From: Macrostomum hystrix | Lineage: Eukaryota > Platyhelminthes > Macrostomidae | Assembly: GCA_950097015.1 (NCBI GenBank) | Contig: CATNEN010000039.1 | Span: forward strand, 12,006,001 to 12,070,000 | Length of the DNA: 64,000 nucleotides | Reading direction: 5' to 3' | Part shown: positions 10,371 through 20,407 of the stretch, piece by piece | Position numbering within the stretch: the stretch's first letter is position 1 | Layout of the letters: every line of letters begins with the position of its first letter | The notes under the pieces: model-generated | Database searches by the model: none | Told to the model about the DNA's origin: nothing | Seen by the model: the letters and a program-made list of their open reading frames with translations, nothing else | Translations under genes and position numbers: made by a program

Positions 10371-13300
10371 ATGCACGCGTCACAGTTCCCGATGAGTAGT
10401 AGCGCGAAAGCCGATGCACCCAGCTCATCATTTGTGCGCTTCTGTGGCTACACCACCGCCCACGGACTCGGGCGCTTCGCCGAGCAGTCCAACTTCATCG
10501 GCAGGCTGGTCTGGGTCACCTTCCTGATGGGCACGTACAGCGGGTTCGCCTATCACGTGTACACCCTGTTCGACAGGTTCATCCAGGCTCCTGTGCTCAC
10601 CACAATGACGACGTCGACTCTACCGTTCCAATTCCCAGATGTGTACATCTGCCCTGCTCAAGCCGTCACTATGAGCAGAATCATTACAGCGCTATCCATC
10701 TCAGGCATAGACAATCTAGAACATTTAAATAAGCGGAGCATCAGCGAAAAGATTTCTCTCTACAGATTTGACGTGACGCGCAATCAAGACCTAAATGAAC
10801 CAACCAATGCGCTTCTGAATGTCCTACAGAGCAACGAGGAATCTTTGATGAAGACGCTTCAGTATCCTCTGAACGGTGAGTTTCCTATGGAATACTTGGG
10901 AAAGAAAAATATTCTTCTAACGTTTGAACAGTAGAAAGATAACGCTATTTTTACCTTGGCGAAAAACCACGCGTGGGTATTTCAAATACCCAATGCCACC
11001 TTCGCTCCCAAACCGAGTGACCGATTTTCGTCAGAGTCCGCCTTATGAACCAAAATTTTCCGCCCTTTACGATGTCAGCATTGTCGAGATTCTCATCGGT
11101 TCTTGTCGGAGACGCTGGCGACAAGGATAACTAGCATTGCTCTGTATAAACTTCTATCGCTAATCTATATTAACTAGTATTGATATATTACCCCCTCCTC
11201 CCTGGCAGTTTTTTTGCTGCACCCGAACGGAGCAACGCAAGCACACGAAACACGGGCCAACTTTTTGTTGCGCATCTTCTGAAACAAAAATTAAGTTACT
11301 AGCTCTTTAGACCGTCGAGATATTCAATGGTTCTGGCCGAAGGTCACACACCCCTATACATAAATTAGCACTGCGCCTCAGTGCGGCGAATGTGCCTGCA
11401 TCATCTCCGTCTTCGGTGGTCACCTACCTTTATCTAGACGGATTAGCTGGACCTTCAAGGGGTACAACAGGTGGAACTAGGCCACTATGGACACCCTGAC
11501 GCGAATTTCTCCAGTTTCAGACTGTCAACCAATCAGTCACCACCCAACGCTGTTAGCATTCAGGCGCTGCCAAAAAAATACGCGATCGCAAGATCGCTAA
11601 TCTGCTAGGTAGTTACTAATTCGAAAGTATAGAGAAAGAAAGGCAAGCCTACCCGGTTTTTGGGTTTATTTTTCAGAACCGTAATGCATTTTTAGTCGCG
11701 GAATAGGGTCCGTTTGGCGAAAATCGACAAACGAACTCTCGTATAAAAAAACTAATATAAAAAGATAAGCCTTTGATCCACCTTTAATTAAACACCGTCA
11801 CAAAAACCATGCAGCCTCCGTAACTTTTTCAAAAGAAATGTAGTTTTTCGTTCTACAGGCGTACCATTTATAAAAAACTTCAACCAGTAATTAAAGACTT
11901 CAGTCTTCATATTTTGGATGAACGAAAGAATGAACAATATGGAAAACCTCCGGCTGTCATTAAACAAAAGATTTCTGTTTTTCGGGCCTCGGGTGTAACG
12001 ACTGTCCATACGCTAAATTGAAAGTAATTAAAAGCACCCCCAGACCCCGGCAGTACCAGTCTGAGAGCCACCCCTAGACCCCGGCAGTACCAGTCTGAGA
12101 GCCACCCCTAGACCCCGGCAGTACCAGTCCGAGAGCCACCCCTAGACCCCGGCAGTACCAGTCCGAGAGCCACCCCTAGACCCCGGCAGTACCAGTCTGA
12201 GAGCCACCCCTAGACCCCGGCAGTACCAGTCCGAGAGCCACCCCTAGACCCCGGCAGTACCAGTCCGAGAGCCACCCCTAGACCCCGGCAGTACCAGTCT
12301 GAGAGCCACCCCTAGACCCCGGCAGTACCAGTCTGAGAGCCACCCCTAGACCCCGGCAGTACCAGTCCGAGAGCCACCCCTAGACCCCGGCAGTACCAGT
12401 CTGAGAGCCACCCCTAGACCCCGGCAGTACCAGTCCGAGAGCCACCCCTAGACCCCGGCAGTACCAGTCTGAGAGCCACCCCTAGACCCCGGCAGTACCA
12501 GTCTGAGAGCCACCCCTAGACCCCGGCAGTACCAGTCTGAGAGCCACCCCTAGACCCCGGCAGTACCAGTCTGAGAGCCACCCCTAGACCCCGGCAGTAC
12601 CAGTCTGAGAGTCACCCCCAGACACTCCAGTACCAGTCCGAGGGAACCTGTTCTTTGTCATTTCAATATTTAATTATTCTACGAGTATAATTAAAATATT
12701 AACTACAATTTTAGCTGATAAGCGTCAATGCCGAACTACGCCAAACGGAGAAGATTACACGGGGGACGCTCACTACGCGGCCGTCTACGGGTTCCCTAAT
12801 TTGACTGTCGAGGGTTCGAATCCGTCTAAATTTGAGCCTAGCCCATACCGGCAGCTCAGGCGGTGCATGAGTTGGAACGATGCCGCTCGGATGCTGAATC
12901 AGTCGTCTGTCGCTGTCAGTCTGGCTCACCGGCTGCTGTCACTTAACTTCTCCGACAGTGAGTCCAGGTGCCGCTCCCCGCCTGAACTGCCGCTAGCTGA
13001 GTTCCTTTCAGTCGCCTCGCGTAAGTTGAAAAGAAAACGAAAAATTAGCAGAATTTTCTCGAGCCCCTGCTTTTGAAATAAGTAGTGGTTTTAGACACGT
13101 GATTTTTATTGTAAGACTACCAAGCCATTTTACAAGATATTCGAGATATATATATTTCTGACCGAAGGTCACATTTTTCCCTTAAGAGCTAGTGTATTTA
13201 ACACGGATACACGAATTCACGCTGTGCCTCAGTGCGGCATTGCCAGGCCTTCAAAAGTTATCAGCACGTCACCCGAATAATGTGTGTGCATCGTCTCCCA

Positions 13301-16300
13301 CTTCGGTGGTCACCGATTTTCCACTAGACGGAGCTGCTGGACCTTCAAGATAAGGCGCCAGCCGACTATGAACACCCTGATGCAAATTTCTCCCATTTCG
13401 CTGATCAAGCCTCAATATTGGGCGAAGCTCAACCACAGGACCCCGCCTAGTCTGTCAACCAATCAGTCACCACCCAATTCCGTGAGCACCGTCAGCAGGG
13501 TGCCTCCAGCTGACTATGGGGTCCCTAAAGCGAATTTCTCCCATTTCGCTTATCTAGCCTTGATGTTGGGCTACACTCAATTACTTCTTGTTGAAGGTCC
13601 AGCAGCTCCGCCTAGATAAAGGTGACCACTGAATTCGCAGATGATGCAAGCATATTCTGATTATGTGCTGATAAAGTTTGAAGGCCTGGCAAGGCCGCAC
13701 CGAGGCGCAGTGCAAATTCGTGTAGAGGTGTGCATGAAATACACTAGCTCATATAGGAAAATAAGACCTTCTGCCAGAACCGTTGAATGTCTCGACGGTC
13801 TGAAGGGCTGGCAATTCTTGCTCCAGAAGATGCGCAGCAAAAGGTCGGCCCGTGCTCTTGAGTTTCGTGTGCTTGCATTCCTATGTTCGGGTGCAGCATA
13901 AATAATTGCCTGGGGGGAAATCCTCCCTTGGTACTTCTACTGTTTAAATTTTCTATGTCCAAAAGGTAAAAAATGTGCAGCAAACTCCGTGGGCGTAAAT
14001 GATGTTGGGAGCTTCAGAATTGATAAAGATGATTTCCGCTGATCTACGTAAATTGGGGCCTACTGGGGTCAGGGAAACAATGTCTTCGTTCTTCGCGGGC
14101 CTCTTTTACTAGACCTTGGTCCAGTCGCTCTTATCAGCTTATCGACTTGCTACTGAAGTTTAATAAACAAATTTTTAGGACCAATCTTTCAAAATGTCGG
14201 TTGTTTTCCGATTAACGTGACGGAATCGCCAGGCTTCAATTTCACATGCTACAAGCTGGGAATTAGCACAAATGAAGCTTGTGCCGAATGCTGCGACAAG
14301 CGCAATTTCCCGTTTATGGCGATCAGCTACCAGGACTGCTTCTGTGGCAACAGCATTGATGGATTCGAGAATGTCGCAGCCGTTTGTGATTCCTGCTCTA
14401 ACGACAACACGAAGCGATGCGGAATAAAGGACATAGCTGCAACTGTGCTTCGAATTCGTGATTTCGGTTAGTGTGGATCAGTTTTCATTTGAAATCGTTG
14501 GATCTACTTCTTAAGTTTGTCAGGACCTGCTAGTGAAACTGTTTATTCCAGATAACAAGCCGCTGCATATTGGGAATTCCAGCTTGCTTAGGTCTCTGTC
14601 TTATGGACCGTATTGCTTCTTCACTGACGAGCCAAGTGGCAGACTAAATGCTGGATTCTGTGACATTCCGTTCTGTCGTGAGTTCTACCTCATCGTTCGC
14701 TCTGAGCTCTTGGCCGCATTCATTTGTAACAACGAATATTTTGTTCGTTGATGTTCGCTGACCAAATTCGCTCTCATGTTTTACTTTTTCATGTTTGTTA
14801 TACTCGTAGTACGAGCTATGCTTCCTTGCAGAGAATCTGTTTGTTGCAACAAAATTTCATCACAATAACTATTACTAGCATTTTCGAACAACTACGATTG
14901 TGTCGTGAGTTCTGCAGACGAGTCAACGGAGCGTGGGTATCTGTCCCGATACGCAGGCCGGCTGAATGTATCTGCCTCGGGTAGGCAGTGCGCGCCTTGG
15001 AGTCGGGTGTCGACGATTGAAGAAAGCGTTGGTCGCTCTAGTAAGTTGATCTATTTTAACTTTTTTATTCAAAACTTCCAAGCTTAAAACTTACCATACC
15101 TAATAAAATATAGCTGAAATATAATTTCCGGGTGTCATTGGCTCGATCCCGGCTTCAGTTTCAGGAATGTATGGAAAATTGCACAAGGTTTACATCCAAA
15201 CTCCTGATGGCATAGAAAACACCACTGACAATTTCTGCCGACCAGTCACCATCGTTGTCGATGCTGACGATTACCGAGCGACATCAATGTTCGCGTGAGT
15301 AGCGCTGCATCCTTTCCAGGCTTTTCCATTTGATTTTTTCTTCTATATCAGAATTAATTCCAAAAATGTTCAGACGGTACACGGTGATCAACTCCGAAGT
15401 GCCGGTGTGTTTCACTGAAAACTTTCTAGTTCCCCGCACACCGGTTATATTCTACGTCGATGATTTGTTCAAACAGTCGTTTGAAACCTGCTCTGTGAAA
15501 AAGTGCTGTGAGTCTGTCTCTCTTTTTGTGACTGAAATTTGCAAAGTTTATTTTCTAAACAAAAATATGATACTTGTCAAGACCCTTTTGTGATACTGTT
15601 ATGTAAGATCTTCGCCGAAAATAAGTAGGTCATCACAATAGAGTAGGTTGTTGATTTCTTTATTCATTATATTGGTGTTAATGTGGAATTTAATATAGCA
15701 CTCAATGGGTCAATGTATATGGAAAATAGTTTTCGATTTGATTAGAAGACAATAATTTAAACCCTCTAATATGGTCATCGAGTTTACCGTAAATAATTAA
15801 TGCCAACAAACGTGCTGTCGCAGGTAGCACGTATTTTCGCAGCGTACTGTACAGAATAATGACTCTCTGCTTTAGACGAGGTAACTCCTAGCATCAAAGG
15901 CAGCGTCCGAGAGTCTGTTGGCAGCCACCTGCTGGCCAGACAGTTCGGCAGCGACCTGAGCGTCGGCCTCGCCGACTGCAGCTTCGCCAAACAAAAGTGC
16001 ACAGCCGAGCACTTTGTGAATGTCGCACATCCGCAGCTGGGCATGTGCCACCAGTTTCTGCAACAGAAGTTCACCCACAACATGACTAGCACGCAGGTGG
16101 CGGAGAGTGAGTTATCAATCAAGTACTTCACGGATGCCACTGACTCCGATGGTCAGACGGTGTCCAACATTGATAGGCTGACAGAAGCTGTTGCAGGCCA
16201 GCGAGCTGCTTCTGATGACTCCAGTAGGGTCGCCTTTAAGGTAAACGTTTTCTATCGTTTCTTTTCTTATTCAATCGTGAGCAGCATGCCTTTGTTGCGA

Positions 16301-19300
16301 TCTCGCAGGCGATCATCGTTCCTGAGAAAACTTTCCCTTGGGCCTCAAAGAGTGTTGACGTAGCTACTGCTCAGCGTTTGGATGTGCAGCTGAGATTTGA
16401 TAGGTATCTGAGACTCTCAACCGCTGGTAATCCTTGCCTGGAGACAACAGAAATGGTCACCTACCGACTGCCGTCCTGGACATTATCTCCGTCGAATGAA
16501 GAGACCAGGTTGGCTTTTTCTATTCCAAAACTACATTTTGCTTGCATTATTTCACAGGTTATTAATAGTTTTTGAACACAATTTCCTCAATATCAGCATC
16601 GATTTCGGCGCTAAAAATTTTGTCACAAGCAACTGGACTGAAAAGCTAAACAATTTCAGAAACATGCTGCTAAATAGTCCAAGGTCAGTCTGTTAATCAA
16701 TGTGCTACATTGCCAATCTGCCTGAAACAGCAGAAAAACCACTGGATTACTTTTGCGCCAAAATTTTTAGCGCCGAAGTCAACACAGAAACAGGACGTCC
16801 ATTCAGAATATACGATCGGGAGGACTGCATCAACAGCTATGTTGTCAAAAATTTCGTTCAGAGCTGCAACTGTCTCCCATCAATTCTGCCGATTCGGGAA
16901 GAACTGTTTTTGAACTATAGCTACTGCTTTGATTTGAATAAGGCAGGTTATATCACGGCCGCCACCGAGCAATGCTTCATCAACCAGGTGTTGAAGATCA
17001 CTGAGTATCGATTTGAGGCCCTAAATCTCTGCAAACCGCCCTGCAGTGTATTGGACTACAGCACACGATACGCAACTTATCCCTGGCCCAACTTGCTGAC
17101 TGCTAAGTCTCTTGATTTCATGGCAAATGCCGCATTCAACTACGGCTATCCGAGAAAAATCAGCGTGTTTAAAGGTGTCGCCAGCATCTATGCAACATAT
17201 CTGAGAGCTAAGAGACTCGCCGATACTCCTGTGAGTAACCGCAGCACGGAGGAGGTCCAGGGCTACAGTAATGAGCTGGAAGCCTTTCAGCACCGTCTGG
17301 CGCAGCTCAATGTCCAGGTGTGAAATTTGAGTTTGATTTTGAGCACTTATTATCATGTGATGACGATGCTAATTTTACTTGCTTTAATTAACGATAACAT
17401 AATCAGTTGGTGAACAAAGACCTATTGAGTCGAATTTAGTCATTAAACAAATTATTTTTAGCAAATTATACGTGTTGAGCATTGGGATGACATAAATATA
17501 AAATCTACGGCTAAGCGGTCAATTATTGACGTTATAAAATCTGATGTGTGTTATTAAGGAAGCGAAAGTCCTCAGCGCTTTTAATCAGCGCTTATCCTCC
17601 GATAATGCGCAAGCAGAGAAAGGACCAGCTGCTTAAATTTACCCTTAGACCTGGGGTCGGCGAACTCCAGCTCGCGGGCCAGATGCGGCCCTCGAAGCTC
17701 CGAAATCCGGCCCATTGAACCTTCCAACATCTACAGTATCCTGTCTCATATTTCACCTGTCTCATATTTCACTTGTCTTATCTCATCTCCGCGTCTATCT
17801 CATATTCTCATATTCCTAGGAGCGTACAGTCAATGTACATTCCCGCTGTCGTCTTCTAGGTTTTGGCCCGCAAGCTAATAGGTTTGCCGATCCCTGCCGT
17901 AGGCGAATGTCTAGGGAAAATACGGCATGACAATTTACATACGATTATAAAATAGCTCGTAGCACACTGCAAGAATACTATTACAAAATGAAAGCAATTA
18001 ACTCGTAGTAAAAGCATGCCATTACCCCACACAGGCGTATCGGTCTCGCGGTCAGGAGATCTCCGAGGAACCAGCCTATCCCGCCAAGAACCTGCTGGCT
18101 GACATCGGAGGTAAGCGAAACAATTGCTGACATGTGCTCTTTTTTCATAGAAAGACCACGGAGGAATTTCAAATCACCACATTCCTAGTTTTTCTGTATC
18201 TCCCAAATCTGTTCAATCAATGTATAAATAATCAGCGGTCCCAGTGCGTGACAACGAATTTTTTTACTCGCGCCTATCGCATTTCGCATTTTTATGAAAT
18301 TATGAAAACCTTCCCGTCGATTATCTACCAACGTCTGTCGGAGGGACGAATTATTGTCAGATTTTCTATGCTTTATTGAGGTAAAGAGGACGACAATACT
18401 CCACTGCCACCTGGATTCCAAGATGAGCTAAAGGAACTCGCTATTGAAATTGCCGATCTTCCTGTTAGCTCGCGGAGGCAGATGGACGCAACTTTCTGTA
18501 GTTCTTGAAGAGTCGTGGATTGACTACTGATCTAGGAAGAGTTGAATTATGACCAGTTAAACGTTTCAAACATGTTCGCTTCTGCTTCCTTTAACGTCTC
18601 AAACATACACCTAATCTGCTTCCTTCGCTGTTTTAAATATATCGTTAAAATAACGAAACCGAAGCGATGACAGGAGAAAAATAGCGACAACATTCTGTAT
18701 GCAATTATCCCCCTTTTTAATATTTGACAGGTGCTCTCGGGCTGTGGTCAGGAATCTCCATTCTCACGATCTGTGAGCTAATGGAACTCTTTCTCTACAT
18801 TGGCCGAGGTCTTGCCATGAGAGACGGAGACGGTGTTGCCAGGAGAGACGGAGACGGTGTTGCCAGGAGAGACGGAGACGGTGTTGCCAGGAGAGACGGA
18901 GACGGTGTTGCCAGGAGAGACGGAGACGGTGTTGCCAGGAGAGACGGAGACGGTGTTGCCAGGAGAGACGGAGACGGTGTTGCCAGGAGAGACGGAGACG
19001 GTGTTGCCAGGAGAGACGGAGACGGTGTTGCCAGGAGAGACGGAGACGGTGTTGCCAGGAGAGACGGAGACGGTGTTGCCAGGAGAGACGGAGACGGTGT
19101 TGCCAGGAGAGACGGAGACGGTGTTGCCAGGAGAGACGGAGACGGTGTTGCCAGGAGAGACGGAGACGGTGTTGCCAGGAGAGACGGAGACGGTGTTGCC
19201 AGGAGAGACGGAGACGGTGTTGCCAGGAGAGACGGAGACGGTGTTGCCAGGAGAGACGGAGACGGTGTTGCCAGGAGAGACGGAGACGGTGTTGCCAGGA

Positions 19301-19428
19301 GATACGGAGACGGTGTTGCCAGGAGAGACGGAGACGGTGTTGCCATGTCGACTGAAATTTCACTGCCACATTATGAGATGAGTGACATTTGCACGGAAGG
19401 AAGTGTGAAAGAAGTGAGCCGGTTTTAG
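10371..19428 (+). CDS. DEG/ENaC (ASC) cation channel A with kringle and nested WSC domains and a minisatellite tail
   Basis: Amiloride-sensitive-type sodium channel subunit of the plasma membrane. Exons: 10371-10875, 12715-13020, 14179-14466, 14552-14677, 14879-15040, 15165-15294, 15374-15507, 15876-16240, 16309-16508, 16597-16683, 16771-17317, 18035-18110, 18731-19428; all introns GT-AG and phases close (about 1207 aa). Seen in order: the HG gating motif (TTAHGLG), TM1, FQFPDVYICP, kringle 1 with a WSC domain inside it, kringle 2, the palm motif CSFxxQKC with HPQLGMC, the Cys-rich DREDC...CNCLP...C...PWPNL region, LLADIGG, and TM2 with the GIS filter motif. The cytoplasmic end is 22 octapeptide units ARRDGDGV encoded by a minisatellite, then MSTEISLPH to the stop. 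Start chosen at the first in-frame ATG; the second ATG at 10392 is possible. No frame damage seen. Confidence 0.9.
10925..11150 (+). mobile_element. Fragment of the TATTTCAAATACCC MITE in intron 1 of channel A
   Basis: Carries the hallmark GGGTATTTCAAATACCC near 10973 and internal sequence shared with 27650-28235 and 50217-51016, for instance the GATTTTCGTCAGAGTCCG / AATTTTCCGCCCTTTACGAT part, which is the internal region in the opposite sense. Confidence 0.5.
11205..11540 (+). mobile_element. Foldback-type repeat, partial copy, intron 1 of channel A
   Basis: Starts TTGCTGCACCCGAACGGAGC and continues ACGGGCCAACTTTTTGTTGC, CCGTCGAGATATTCAATGG, CAGTGCGGCGAATGTG and TCTTCGGTGGTCACC. The same series is found at 13135-13898 and 61060-61262. 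Confidence 0.7.
12034..12640. repeat. 34-bp minisatellite in intron 1 of channel A
   Basis: About 17 units of 34 bp (AGACCCCGGCAGTACCAGTC followed by TGAGAGCCACCCCT), almost identical. One position alternates between T and C (CAGTCTGAG / CAGTCCGAG) in an irregular order along the array. It ends about 75 bases before the acceptor of exon 2. Confidence 0.93.
13135..13898. mobile_element. Foldback repeat in intron 2 of channel A
   Basis: The left half (ACCGAAGGTCAC, CAGTGCGGCATTGCCAGGCC, TTCGGTGGTCACC, AGACGGAGCTGCTGGACC) recurs in inverted form in the right half (GGTCCAGCAGCTCCGCCTAG, AAAGGTGACCACTGA, GGCCTGGCAAGGCC, CTGCCAGAACCGTTGAATGT), ending TTCGGGTGCAGCATAA. The arms are about 250-300 bp around a centre with TCTCCCATTTCGCT repeats. 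No transposase ORF. A non-autonomous foldback/MITE is the best reading. Confidence 0.72.
17651..17896. mobile_element. hAT-like MITE in intron 11 of channel A
   Basis: Ends CTGGGGTCGGCGAACTC and GGTTTGCCGATCCCTG form imperfect terminal inverted repeats of the hAT type (CAGGGGTyGGCAAAC). Flanking 8-mers CCTTAGAC and CCGTAGGC agree at 6 of 8 positions, as expected for an old 8-bp target duplication. The interior has a few TGTCTCATaTTTCACC units, related to the expanded array of the copy at 51644-52368. Confidence 0.7.
18130..18375 (+). mobile_element. Degenerate TATTTCAAATACCC-type MITE fragment, intron 12 of channel A
   Basis: Shares AGAAAGACCACGG, ATTTCAAATnACC and TTTTTCTGTATCTCCC with 27648-27720. 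The remainder is diverged. Confidence 0.4.
18818..19346 (+). repeat. 24-bp coding minisatellite forming the C-terminal tail of channel A
   Basis: 22 head-to-tail units of AGAGACGGAGACGGTGTTGC CAGG, in frame with TM2, each giving ARRDGDGV. Only one unit differs (a GAC to TAC change near 19303). The unit is a multiple of three and lacks stops in several frames on both strands, so long open frames on either strand here are by-products of the repeat. Confidence 0.97.
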
Positions 19429-19477
19429 TTTGAAAATGGTATAATTTACTCGTTGAAAATTGACAAAAATTGTTAGG

Positions 19478-19575
19478 TGACACGGGAGAGATAGGATACA
19501 GGAAAGATAAGAGAGTACATATAAGACAGGAATGGGATTTAGAAGCTTGCGGACTGCAGGTTGACGACCCCAGAT
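19478..19575. mobile_element. hAT-like MITE remnant just after channel A
   Basis: TTAGGTGACACGGGAGAGATAGGATACAGG units, then GCTTGCGGACTGCAGGTTGACGACCCCAG, resemble the interior and right end of the hAT-like MITE at 51644-52368. The left end is missing. Confidence 0.45.
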
Positions 19576-20260
19576 CTACTTTGCAAGAAAGTATTGCCTT
19601 GCTTTCCTTATTTAGTAATTTAATAGACTTTGAATCTCGTAATTAACTCTGCTAATAATTTCATGAAGTTAATATTTTTTCGCCATGCTGTCAAAGCAGA
19701 TTTTTTAGAATTTTGATTTTGTTTCCTATTTATTTTTCTAAAGCTAATCTCGATTCGGAAACAGTTTCGCACTCATTCATCTATTTTTACGCTTGCTAGA
19801 AATTTCTGAGCTTTTGCAATTTTAATAAACAAAAAAATGTAATCTGGCCATTATAATTCGTCTAAAATTGCATTACACCACTCGTAAAAACGGACAATGT
19901 CTTTTTATAAATTTTGTTTCAATTATTTGCGGCAAGATTCGATAATTTCGGGGTGGGATTTACACCTGAGATTTCTACTTGAAAATCAACAGAGACGAAG
20001 TCCCGTAATCCCAATAGTATTTTATTTGTACGAGTTCAGAACTATGGGAACGGTTTTCAAATGCGATAACGAAAAATGTTTAAAAACTGAGCTTTAAAAA
20101 CTCACCCTACTTTATTTCATTCCTATCATCACAATATACTATCGTTTGCATCATTCCACTCCATTCCGTTTAGGAACCTGGGCCTGATCTATGCGTAGAT
20201 ATGCCTGATCAATCATTCAATTGAGCATAAGCATAGGCTGAGTTGACTTGCATCCCATCT
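19576..20260. other. No gene seen between channels A and B
   Basis: AT-rich spacer without recognisable coding, RNA or repeat signal. It presumably holds the 3' UTR of A and the promoter of B. Confidence 0.5.
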
Positions 20261-20407
20261 GTATTATATTTTTATTGCCATCACCCAACTGGACAGTGGG
20301 ATGTGGTCATTGAAAATAAACTCAGTTAATAATTGCTTCCTCACGGTAAAATATATACCCATGTTTCTGGCTAACGAAACCGCTTGGGAAGCACTAACGA
20401 ACAAATC

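Noticed and set aside
18764-19483. Long minus-strand ORF (about 240 codons) through the 24-bp array
   Set aside because: By-product of a stop-free tandem repeat; the plus-strand frame is continuous with TM2 and correct splice phases.
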